Positions 27,890 to 34,833 of a stretch of DNA of 56,025 nucleotides are shown piece after piece. The position numbers were made by a program, and so were the translations under genes. Position 1 is the first letter of the stretch. Every line of letters begins with the position of its first letter. The stretch comes from Isobaculum melis (lineage in GTDB: Bacteria > Bacillota > Bacilli > Lactobacillales > Carnobacteriaceae): contig NZ_FOHA01000003.1 of the NCBI RefSeq assembly GCF_900111355.1, positions 137,114 through 193,138 on the forward strand, read 5' to 3'. The notes beneath the pieces were generated by a model. It had not been told where the DNA came from. It saw nothing but the letters and a program-made list of their open reading frames with translations, and did not search any database.

Positions 27890-28212
27890 TAAATTGCTTC
27901 TAAAAAAACCATAAATTACCTCTATAGACGGTGGCCAAAAGGCAGGCTCGGTCTGCAATTGTCAAGAATCACTGTAAACGTAGTGAACAGATGCTGATTG
28001 ATACCTACTACGCTACGCTTCGATCACAACAACTTTATAAGGTTCAGAGTCAAACTGCGTTTGATCTGTATCATGTCTCTAAGGATTAAAAATCCTAAGA
28101 GGCATGATAATTGTTCGTCTTTTGTTCCAATTGCTTTGATTCACAACGAAGTATGAGTTGATGTAGAAAAGTACCTACTTGGTGCTTGAACCTAAGCGCC
28201 TTTTGGCTCAAC
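27889..28212 (+). repeat. Intergenic structured repeat, copy 1
   Basis: About 320 bases that align with 38548-38849 in the same orientation. Near-identical blocks are ACGGTGGCCAAAAG, CAAGAATCACTGT, CCTACTACGCT, CGCTTCGATCACAACAA, CTAAGGATTAAAAATCC, AATTGTTCGTCTTTTG and CGCCTTTTG. Predicted stems are 27969-27986, 28050-28064 and 28069-28109. GCCAAAAGGC near the start and GCCTTTTGGC near the end could close the whole element. This copy duplicates its first bases (AAATTGCTTCTA at 27891, AAATTACCTCTA at 27913). No reading frame or transposase is present. Confidence 0.85.
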
Positions 28213-28238
28213 TTGTTTTTTGTTTTAAAGAAAAAGGG

Positions 28239-28267
28239 TTGCAAAAAAAAGAATTGTTCAGTAGAGT
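28239..28267 (+). promoter_or_regulatory. Likely rsgA promoter
   Basis: TTGCAA (28239-28244), a 17-base spacer and TAGAGT (28262-28267), just after repeat copy 1. It would restart transcription of rsgA-rpe-thiN. Confidence 0.5.
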
Positions 28268-28305
28268 AAAAGAAGAATACTAGATAAAAAGGAAGAGGCG
28301 GTTAT

Positions 28306-29199
28306 GTGCCAAAAGGGCAAATAAGAAAAGCTTTAAGCGGATTTTACTATGTATATGATCAAGGTGTGACCTATCAAACCAGAGGAAGAGGCAATTTTAG
28401 GAAAAGAAAAATGACACCACTTGTTGGAGATGAAGTCATCTATGAGAGTAGCAATACAACGGATGGCTATGTATTAGATTTGTTACCAAGAAAAAATGAA
28501 TTGGTGCGGCCACCTGTTGCTAATGTGGATCAAGGTGTGATTATTATGTCAGCTGTTGAACCAAATTTTTCAGAGAATCTGTTAAATCGTTTTTTAGTGA
28601 CACTAGCTTACCATAAAATTAAGCCAATTATCTATATTACTAAGATTGATTTATTAACACCAGATTTATTGGCTAAAATAAAAAAATATCAAGCAGATTA
28701 TGAAACAATTGGTTACCAAATGATTGTACCAAATGCTACAGATAACCAAGCTGCTATCAAAGAAATCGAAGCCTCTTTTGCTGATAAGCTAACGGTTTTT
28801 ATGGGCCAATCAGGTGCTGGAAAATCAACCTTGCTGAATCAAATATCTCCGGCATTAGCACTTCAAACAGGTGAAATTTCAGCAGCATTAGGCCGTGGTA
28901 AGCATACAACGAGACATGTTGAGTTATTACCATTATTTGATGGATTGGTAGCGGATACCCCAGGTTTTAGCTCAATTGAATTTTCTAGTATTGAAGCAAC
29001 AGAGCTGCCACAATTGTTTCCTGAATTTGTTGCAGTAGCAGACCAATGTAAATATCGAGGCTGTATGCACCGAAATGAACCACAATGTGAAGTCAAAAAA
29101 CAAGTAGAAGCAGGTACCATTCCAAGTTACCGCTATGAAAATTATTTACAATTTTTAACTGAAATCGAAGAACGAAAACCAAAATATGACAAGAAATGA
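28306..29199 (+). CDS. rsgA: Ribosome small subunit GTPase RsgA
   Basis: A 297-residue circularly permuted GTPase that helps late 30S maturation. An N-terminal OB fold is followed by G4 TKID at 112-115 and only then by G1 GQSGAGKST at 167-175 and G3 DTPG, the typical permuted order. A C-terminal zinc motif (CKYRGCMHRNEPQC) completes it. It starts at GTG 28306 with AGGAAGAGG upstream. In Bacillus this gene directly follows prkC; here 468 bases with a palindrome and a repeat separate them. Confidence 0.95.
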   Translation: MPKGQIRKALSGFYYVYDQGVTYQTRGRGNFRKRKMTPLVGDEVIYESSNTTDGYVLDLLPRKNELVRPPVANVDQGVIIMSAVEPNFSENLLNRFLVTLAYHKIKPIIYITKIDLLTPDLLAKIKKYQADYETIGYQMIVPNATDNQAAIKEIEASFADKLTVFMGQSGAGKSTLLNQISPALALQTGEISAALGRGKHTTRHVELLPLFDGLVADTPGFSSIEFSSIEATELPQLFPEFVAVADQCKYRGCMHRNEPQCEVKKQVEAGTIPSYRYENYLQFLTEIEERKPKYDKK

Positions 29200-29208
29200 G
29201 GAATAAAA

Positions 29209-29865
29209 ATGTTAAAGATAGCCCCTTCAATTTTAAGTGCGGATTTTGCAAAATTAGGTGAAGAAATAGTAGCCGTAGAAAAAGGTGGAGCAGACTATAT
29301 TCATGTGGATGCGATGGATGGTCATTTTGTCCCTAACTTAACCTTAGGCCCAAATATTGTTTCAGCCATTAGACCGATTACTAAATTGCCGTTAGACTGC
29401 CATTTAATGTTGAGTAACCCAGAAGAGTATATTGGTGCTTTTGCAGAAGCTGGTGCAGATATTATTACCATTCATGCAGAAGCAACACCGCATATTCATC
29501 GTGCCATTCAGCTCATTAAATCACATCAAGTAAAAGCAGGTGTGGTGTTAAATCCAGCGACACCAGTAGAAGCCATTTCATATGTCTTGGAAGATGTTGA
29601 TATGGTGTTAGTGATGAGTGTCAATCCTGGTTTTGGTGGACAAAGCTTCATTGAAAGTTCATTGAAAAAAATTGCTGTATTAAAAGAACTAAAAGAAACC
29701 CATGGCTATACCTATGAAATTGAAGTAGATGGCGGCATTGTTCCTGAAACAGCTAAAAAATGTTATGAAGCAGGAGCGGATGTTTTAGTTGCTGGCTCAT
29801 ATATCTATAATCATGCAGATCGTAAGGCACAAATTGACCAATTAAAAGCAGTGATTTCAAAATAA
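29209..29865 (+). CDS. rpe: Ribulose-phosphate 3-epimerase
   Basis: A 218-residue TIM-barrel enzyme interconverting ribulose 5-phosphate and xylulose 5-phosphate in the pentose phosphate pathway. Key motifs are [28 protein letters not shown], the LDCHLM strand, [13 protein letters not shown] and EVDGGI, which hold the metal-binding His/Asp residues and the phosphate site. Its ribosome binding site GAGGA overlaps the rsgA stop codon, and its stop overlaps the thiN start by one base. Confidence 0.96.
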   Translation: MLKIAPSILSADFAKLGEEIVAVEKGGADYIHVDAMDGHFVPNLTLGPNIVSAIRPITKLPLDCHLMLSNPEEYIGAFAEAGADIITIHAEATPHIHRAIQLIKSHQVKAGVVLNPATPVEAISYVLEDVDMVLVMSVNPGFGGQSFIESSLKKIAVLKELKETHGYTYEIEVDGGIVPETAKKCYEAGADVLVAGSYIYNHADRKAQIDQLKAVISK

Positions 29866-30509
29866 TGAAAAATGTGCATATCTTAGTTGGAGGACCTGAT
29901 AGTGAAGTGCCGGATTTAATGGACTATCATGATGAGCAGACGATTTGGATTGGTGTCGATAGAGGAGCCGTGCGTTTAATGGAACTTGGTATTACACCAG
30001 ATTATGCTGTAGGAGATTTTGATTCCATTTCAAAAGCGGAATTGGCTTATTTAAAAAAGGCAGTAAAAGAAGTGCTTCTTTTAAAAGCGGAAAAAGATGA
30101 GACTGATACTGAGCTTGCGCTTGATTTGGCCATTCAATTAAATCCAACCAAGATTCGAATCTTTGGTGCAACAGGTGGTAGATTAGATCATCTGCTAGCT
30201 AATTTATGGATTGTACTAAGATTTAATTTTTTAACAGCTGCTGAAAAAATTTCTTTATATGATCGACAAAATAGTCTTCATTATTTTTTACCTGGTCATC
30301 ATGAAATACAAAAAGAGGCAGATAAAAAGTATTTGGCTTTTGTTGGTCTAACAGCTGTCAAAAAACTTTCATTATATGATGAAAAATATCAATTAGATCA
30401 AGTAGATTTCCCTTATCCAATTTCGCTAGCAAGCAATGAATTTATTGGTGAAACTGCTAGCTTTTCTTTTGATGAAGGCATCATTGCTGTGATTCAAAGT
30501 AAGGATTAA
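29865..30509 (+). CDS. thiN: Thiamine pyrophosphokinase
   Basis: A 214-residue enzyme that makes thiamine diphosphate from thiamine and ATP. Characteristic segments are GVDRGAVRLMELGI, PDYAVGDFDSI, KDETDTELAL and GATGGRLDHLLANL. The ATG overlaps the rpe TAA (TAATG), so translation is coupled. The rsgA-rpe-thiN order matches Bacillus. No TPP riboswitch is seen, consistent with a salvage enzyme inside a housekeeping operon. Confidence 0.94.
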   Translation: MKNVHILVGGPDSEVPDLMDYHDEQTIWIGVDRGAVRLMELGITPDYAVGDFDSISKAELAYLKKAVKEVLLLKAEKDETDTELALDLAIQLNPTKIRIFGATGGRLDHLLANLWIVLRFNFLTAAEKISLYDRQNSLHYFLPGHHEIQKEADKKYLAFVGLTAVKKLSLYDEKYQLDQVDFPYPISLASNEFIGETASFSFDEGIIAVIQSKD

Positions 30510-30513
30510 TTAA

Positions 30514-30563
30514 AAAAAGTTGTATGGAAACGACCGTTTTGTAGGCATTCCGTACAACTTTTT
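30514..30563 (+). terminator. Terminator after thiN
   Basis: AAAAAGTTGTATGGAA pairs with TTCCGTACAACTTTTT (one G-U) around an 18-base loop, ending in a T-run. Confidence 0.8.
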
Positions 30564-30573
30564 AAATTTTCGG

Positions 30574-30613
30574 TACAAAAAAAGCATCATAAGTAAATAA
30601 CTTATGGTGCTTT
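30574..30613 (-). terminator. Terminator of rpmB (minus strand)
   Basis: Read on the minus strand, AAAGCACCATAAGT pairs with ACTTATGATGCTTT and runs into a T-tract. It faces the thiN terminator. Confidence 0.88.
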
Positions 30614-30624
30614 ATAATGTTTTA

Positions 30625-30813
30625 TTAAACACGTTCAACTTTACCTGATTTAAGAGCGCGAGTTGAAACCCAAACTCTTTTAGGTTTACCATCAACTAAA
30701 ATACGCACTTTTTGCAAGTTTGCTTTCCATGTACGTTTGCTATAGTTCATTGCGTGTGAACGTTTGTTACCGCTGCGACTTTTACGTCCTGTGATGACAC
30801 ATTCTTTTGCCAT
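30625..30813 (-). CDS. rpmB: 50S ribosomal protein L28
   Basis: A 62-residue ribosomal protein L28, with [32 protein letters not shown] and [13 protein letters not shown]. The ATG at 30813 is preceded on the minus strand by AAAGGAGG; the longer upstream open frame is not coding. Only one of the cysteines found in zinc-binding L28 variants is present, so it is probably the zinc-free form. It is divergent from asp23, as in many Firmicutes. Confidence 0.96.
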   Translation of the reverse strand: MAKECVITGRKSRSGNKRSHAMNYSKRTWKANLQKVRILVDGKPKRVWVSTRALKSGKVERV

Positions 30814-30872
30814 ATTATTCTTTCCTCCTTTGCCTATGTCTAGAAGCAAAGCTTCATTACTCATACTCCAAT

Positions 30873-30901
30873 AATTTATCATAAATGCATTTGGAATGCA
30901 A
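30873..30901 (-). promoter_or_regulatory. rpmB promoter
   Basis: On the minus strand, TTGCAT (30901-30896), a 17-base spacer and TAAATT (30878-30873). Confidence 0.55.
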
Positions 30902-30925
30902 CACTTTTCTTTCAAGTAAATTCCC

Positions 30926-30953
30926 TTGACAGATAAATCAATCCGTGTAAAGT
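30926..30953 (+). promoter_or_regulatory. Possible promoter of asp23-fakA operon
   Basis: A perfect TTGACA (30926-30931) is followed after 16 bases by TAAAGT (30948-30953); TATAAA at 30953-30958 is spaced too far (21 bases). The transcript would have a leader of about 145 bases. Confidence 0.45.
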
Positions 30954-31104
30954 ATAAATGATGAGAAAACAATGAAAAAAAGTGCGCTAATTTTCAATTA
31001 AAGCAAGCTTTCATTTGATTTTTCTTTCCAATTGTAACACCCTATGATAGAATATAGGGTAGTAATTCAATGCCCAAATATGGGTTGAAGGAGGATTTTC
31101 AGAC

Positions 31105-31467
31105 ATGGCAGTTAAAATCAAAACACAATTTGGTACAATCGATATTTCAAATGACGTTATTGCTACGGTAGTAGGTGGTGCAGCAACAGACATTTATGGA
31201 ATTGTTGGCATGGCAAGTAAAAATCAGATTCGTGATAATTTAAATGATATTTTGAAAAAAGAAAATTATGCACGCGGCGTTGTGATTAAACAAGAAGAAA
31301 ATGGCGTAGGCGTAGATGTCTTTATTATTGTAAGTTATGGTACTAAAATTTCAGAAGTTTGTCGCAATGTACAAGAAAAAGTGAAATACAATCTTGAAAC
31401 AATGCTTGGTATTACAGCAAATTCAGTGAACGTGTATGTACAAGGCGTTCGTGTAATGAAAGACTAA
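31105..31467 (+). CDS. yloU: Asp23/Gls24-family protein (YloU)
   Basis: A 120-residue Asp23/DUF322 protein, with DISNDVIATVVGGAATDIYGI, GVDVFIIVSYGTKISEVCRNVQ and VNVYVQGVRV. The family includes alkaline-shock and Gls24 envelope-stress proteins; the short YloU form next to fakA is near-universal in Firmicutes but has no fixed molecular function. The ATG follows GGAGG. It shares a transcript with fakA, 48 bases downstream. Confidence 0.92.
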   Translation: MAVKIKTQFGTIDISNDVIATVVGGAATDIYGIVGMASKNQIRDNLNDILKKENYARGVVIKQEENGVGVDVFIIVSYGTKISEVCRNVQEKVKYNLETMLGITANSVNVYVQGVRVMKD

Positions 31468-31515
31468 TTTGAATGAATCGATGTTGCAAATAGGGCAACT
31501 AAGGAGGATATTTTT

Positions 31516-33186
31516 GTGAAAGTTACAAAGTTAGAAGGAAAACAATTTCGTGCAATGGTTGCAGTGGGGGCTGAGCGTTTAAGTGTAAATGCTGAGTATG
31601 TAAACTCATTAAATGTTTTCCCGGTACCAGATGGTGATACAGGAACAAATATGAATTTATCAATGATAAGTGGAGCGAAAGCTGTTTCAAGTACTATTTC
31701 TGATGAAATGGGCGATTTAGCTGCAGCTTTATCTAAAGGTTTATTAATGGGTGCCCGTGGTAATTCAGGCGTTATTTTATCACAATTATTCCGTGGTTTT
31801 GCTAAAAGTGTAGAAGGCAAAGCAACTTTAACAGGAAAAGAATTTGCCGCTGCTTTTACTGGCGGTGTTGAAACGGCTTATAAAGCGGTGATGAAACCAG
31901 TTGAAGGAACAATTTTAACTGTTTCAAGAGAAGCAGCAAAACGTGGTGAGCGTAAAGCTGAGGATACTGATAATTTGATTGAAATTATGGAAGCCGTTGT
32001 GAAAGGTGCCAAAATTTCATTAGCAAAAACACCAGATTTATTACCTGTACTAAAAGAAGTTGGCGTAGTAGATAGTGGTGGACAAGGTCTTTTATTTGTT
32101 TATGAAGGCTTCTTGGAAGTTCTTTCAGGAAAAGCGACTGAAGAAGTAGCTTATCAACCAAATGAGCATGAAATGACTGAAATGCTAAATGCTGAACATC
32201 ACCGTAGTGTTCATGGGCATATGGCAACTGAAGATATCCAATTTGGCTATTGTACTGAGATTATGGTTCGTATTGGTGAAGGCGAAACAGTAGATAGTGA
32301 ATTTGACTATGATACTTTCCGTAACTATCTAAATGAACTAGGTGATTCTTTACTAGTTGTAGCAGATGATGAAATTATTAAAGTCCATGTTCATACAGAA
32401 TATCCAGGTAAAGTGATGAACTATGGTCAAAAATTTGGTTCATTGGTAAAAGTGAAAGTGGACAATATGCGTATGCAACATGAAACACTTTTAGAAGCTG
32501 AACAGACAGCACCAGCACCAAAAGAAAAACGTCCTTATGGCATTATTGCAATTGCAGCTGGAAAAGGGGTTCAAACCTTATTTGAAAGCTTAGGTGCACA
32601 CTATATTATTAGTGGTGGACAGACCATGAATCCAAGTACAGAAGATATTTTAAAAGCAATTGATGAAGTTTATGCTGAAAAAGTGATTATTTTACCAAAT
32701 AACAAAAATATTTTCATGGCAGCAGATCAAGCGGCAGAAGTTAGCGCTGTTGATGTAGCAGTTGTACCAAGCAAAACGATTCCTCAAGGAATGGCTGCAA
32801 TGCTTGCATTTAATGAAATGAATGATTTAGACAGCAATAAAAATGAAATGACAGATGCTCTAGCGCAAACTGTTAGTGGTCAAGTGACTGTTGCGGTTCG
32901 TGATACAGCAATTGATGGCTTAGAAATTAAAAAAGACGATTTCATGGGCATTATCGAAAGCGACATTAAAATTTCAAAACCAAATCGTCAAGAAGTAGCC
33001 ATTGAAACATTAAAAGCAATGCTGAATGATGAAACTGAAATTGTGACGATTATCTTTGGCGAAGATGCAACACAAGAAGAAGCTGAAGCCATTGCAGAAG
33101 CAGTAACAGCCTTAGATGAAGATATTGAAGTAGAAGTTCACCAAGGTGATCAACCTGTTTATCCATACTTGTTAGCGGCGGAATAG
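31516..33186 (+). CDS. fakA: Fatty acid kinase catalytic subunit FakA
   Basis: A 556-residue DAK2/DhaL-type kinase (YloV) that phosphorylates FakB-bound fatty acids to acyl-phosphate for phospholipid synthesis through PlsX/PlsY. The N-terminal nucleotide-binding DhaL domain shows NVFPVPDGDTGTNMNLSM and LLMGARGNSGVILSQLFRG. The middle domain carries GYCTEIMVRI, and a C-terminal DegV-like domain (about 340-556) follows. The start is GTG 31516 after GGAGG. FakB-type and PlsX partners are encoded at 12553 and 37489. Confidence 0.93.
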   Translation: MKVTKLEGKQFRAMVAVGAERLSVNAEYVNSLNVFPVPDGDTGTNMNLSMISGAKAVSSTISDEMGDLAAALSKGLLMGARGNSGVILSQLFRGFAKSVEGKATLTGKEFAAAFTGGVETAYKAVMKPVEGTILTVSREAAKRGERKAEDTDNLIEIMEAVVKGAKISLAKTPDLLPVLKEVGVVDSGGQGLLFVYEGFLEVLSGKATEEVAYQPNEHEMTEMLNAEHHRSVHGHMATEDIQFGYCTEIMVRIGEGETVDSEFDYDTFRNYLNELGDSLLVVADDEIIKVHVHTEYPGKVMNYGQKFGSLVKVKVDNMRMQHETLLEAEQTAPAPKEKRPYGIIAIAAGKGVQTLFESLGAHYIISGGQTMNPSTEDILKAIDEVYAEKVIILPNNKNIFMAADQAAEVSAVDVAVVPSKTIPQGMAAMLAFNEMNDLDSNKNEMTDALAQTVSGQVTVAVRDTAIDGLEIKKDDFMGIIESDIKISKPNRQEVAIETLKAMLNDETEIVTIIFGEDATQEEAEAIAEAVTALDEDIEVEVHQGDQPVYPYLLAAE

Positions 33187-33189
33187 CAG

Positions 33190-33858
33190 ATGGGAGATAG
33201 ATATCATAGCGTATTTGATATCATTGGACCTATTATGGTAGGTCCAAGTAGTTCTCATACTGCTGGAGCGGCTAGAATTGGAAAAGTAGTCAGAAAAATA
33301 TTTGGGACACTTCCTGAAAAGGTCACTATTTATTTATATGAATCGTTTGCTAAAACCTATCAGGGACATGGTACGGATATTGCTTTGATTGGTGGTCTTT
33401 TAGATGATGAACCAGATGATCCTAGATTACCCCAATCATTAGAACGAGCCAAAGCTCTAGGCATTGATGTGCAATTTATTCCAACTGATGAAGTAGCAGA
33501 ACATCCAAATTCAGCTAAAATCGTCCTTGAAAAAGGCCAACAAAAGCTTGAAGTACTGGGCTGCTCAATTGGTGGTGGCAACATTCAAATTTCTGAGGTA
33601 AATGGTTTTAAAATCAAAATGCAAGCCAATCAACCAACTATCTTAATTGTTCATCAAGATTTACATGGTGCCATTGCAAAAGTGGCAACTGTCTTAGCTG
33701 AACAAGGCATTAACATTGCGACAATGATGGTTTCCCGCAAGGCCAAAGGGGATGAAGCCATTATGGTCATTGAAGTTGACGAAAAAGAAATTGATGCAAG
33801 TATTGAGAAAATGTTAGAAATTCCAATGATTCATCAAGCGAGTTTCTTTCAATCATAA
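33190..33858 (+). CDS. sdaAB: L-serine dehydratase beta subunit
   Basis: The 222-residue beta chain of the two-subunit iron-sulfur L-serine dehydratase, which deaminates serine to pyruvate. The N-terminal part has VFDIIGPIMVGPSSSHTAGAARIG. The C-terminal ACT domain (about 148-222; ILIVHQDLHGAIAKV, then GINIATMMVSR) is the likely regulatory site. It begins three bases after fakA. A hairpin with a T-rich tail separates it from sdaAA. Confidence 0.94.
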   Translation: MGDRYHSVFDIIGPIMVGPSSSHTAGAARIGKVVRKIFGTLPEKVTIYLYESFAKTYQGHGTDIALIGGLLDDEPDDPRLPQSLERAKALGIDVQFIPTDEVAEHPNSAKIVLEKGQQKLEVLGCSIGGGNIQISEVNGFKIKMQANQPTILIVHQDLHGAIAKVATVLAEQGINIATMMVSRKAKGDEAIMVIEVDEKEIDASIEKMLEIPMIHQASFFQS

Positions 33859-33865
33859 AATGGAC

Positions 33866-33896
33866 AAGCTGAGCAGATGATGTTCAGCTTTTCTTC
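33866..33896 (+). terminator. Intercistronic terminator-like hairpin, sdaAB/sdaAA
   Basis: AAGCTGAGCA pairs with TGTTCAGCTT (one G-U) and is followed by TTCTTC. It could partly terminate the upstream operon. Confidence 0.6.
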
Positions 33897-33906
33897 AAAT
33901 ATAGAG

Positions 33907-33926
33907 TTAGCACGTGGTGGTACTAA
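33907..33926 (+). promoter_or_regulatory. 20-base dyad at sdaAA-recG-fapR-plsX promoter (candidate FapR operator)
   Basis: TTAGCAC-N6-GTACTAA has half-sites that are reverse complements except for one base. It directly precedes a possible -10, TACAAT, at 33927-33932. The same 7-6-7 architecture occurs at 38871-38890 before fabD. Confidence 0.45.
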
Positions 33927-33954
33927 TACAATGATAAAAAGGGGGATAACACTT

Positions 33955-34827
33955 GTGTTTCATTCAATTAAAGAGCTTGTCACATTAGCTGAAAATGCCG
34001 GATCTGTTTCTGAAGCAATGATTCAGGTAGAGTTACAGCGGGGAAATATGACAAGAGAAGAAATTTGGGGACAAATGGATCATCAGCTTTCCGTTATGGA
34101 AAAAGCTGTAGCACGGGGCATAGAAGGTGTTGCCTCACCTACAGGATTAACAGGAAATGATGCAACTAGATTGATGCATTATATTGAAAAAGGTAATTTT
34201 ATCAGTGGCGAAACCATCTTAAAAGCAGTTAGAAATGCGATTGCAACCAATGAAGTCAATGCAGCTATGGGATTAGTTTGTGCAACTCCAACCGCAGGCA
34301 GTGCAGGTGTTGTACCTGGTGTTTTATTTGCTGCAAGAGATCAATTAAATTTAACACGTGAACAAATGATTCGCTTTCTATTTACAGCTGGAGCATTTGG
34401 CCTAGTAACAGCAAATAATGCTTCCATTAGCGGAGCAGAGGGTGGATGCCAAGCAGAAATTGGGAGTGCCAGTGGGATGGCAGCAGCAGCGCTAACAGAA
34501 GCAGCGGGTGGCACACCAGAAATGAGCAGTGCTGCAATGGCCATTACCTTAAAAAATATGATGGGCCTCATCTGTGATCCTGTAGCAGGTCTTGTTGAAG
34601 TGCCATGTGTGAAACGCAATGCATTAGGTGCCTCTCAAGCAATGATTTCTGCTGATATGGCCTTAGCAGGTATCACGAGTGCGATTCCAACGGATGAAGT
34701 CATAGCAGCTATGTATAAAGTAGGGATTCAAATGCCGACAATCTTTAAAGAAACAGCAGAAGGAGGATTAGCAGATACACCAACAGGAAGAGACATAAAA
34801 ATGAAAATCTTTGGTGTAGATGCCTAA
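33955..34827 (+). CDS. sdaAA: L-serine dehydratase alpha subunit
   Basis: The 290-residue catalytic chain of the 4Fe-4S L-serine dehydratase. Cysteines in VCATPTAGSAG, GAEGGCQAEIGSASGMAAAAL, and MGLICDPVAGLVEVPCVKRN are the expected cluster ligands and active-site elements. I choose GTG 33955 because AAAAGGGGGAT lies 8-14 bases upstream and the start HSIKELV matches the family; the upstream 26 codons cross a hairpin and promoter. It is followed seven bases later by recG. Confidence 0.94.
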   Translation: MFHSIKELVTLAENAGSVSEAMIQVELQRGNMTREEIWGQMDHQLSVMEKAVARGIEGVASPTGLTGNDATRLMHYIEKGNFISGETILKAVRNAIATNEVNAAMGLVCATPTAGSAGVVPGVLFAARDQLNLTREQMIRFLFTAGAFGLVTANNASISGAEGGCQAEIGSASGMAAAALTEAAGGTPEMSSAAMAITLKNMMGLICDPVAGLVEVPCVKRNALGASQAMISADMALAGITSAIPTDEVIAAMYKVGIQMPTIFKETAEGGLADTPTGRDIKMKIFGVDA

Positions 34828-34833
34828 AAAATT

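Noticed and set aside
27889-28305. Repeat element as a protein-coding gene or IS remnant
   Set aside because: No sustained reading frame, no ribosome binding site and no transposase similarity in either copy; conservation follows stems and blocks rather than codons.
30510-30573. TPP riboswitch or tRNA near thiN
   Set aside because: The structures there are two facing intrinsic terminators; no TPP-box consensus is present.
30932-30958. TTGACA paired with TATAAA before asp23
   Set aside because: The 21-base spacer is too long for a sigma-A promoter; TAAAGT at a 16-base spacing is listed instead with low confidence.
30814-30972. Longer N-terminus for rpmB reaching 30972
   Set aside because: L28 starts at MAKEC with an excellent ribosome binding site at the 30813 start; the extension covers the promoter region.
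33910-33926. Standard 17-base FapR site before sdaAA
   Set aside because: In the 17-base register the left half (GCACGT) does not match TTAGTA. Only the wider 20-base dyad fits, so it is reported as a variant candidate.
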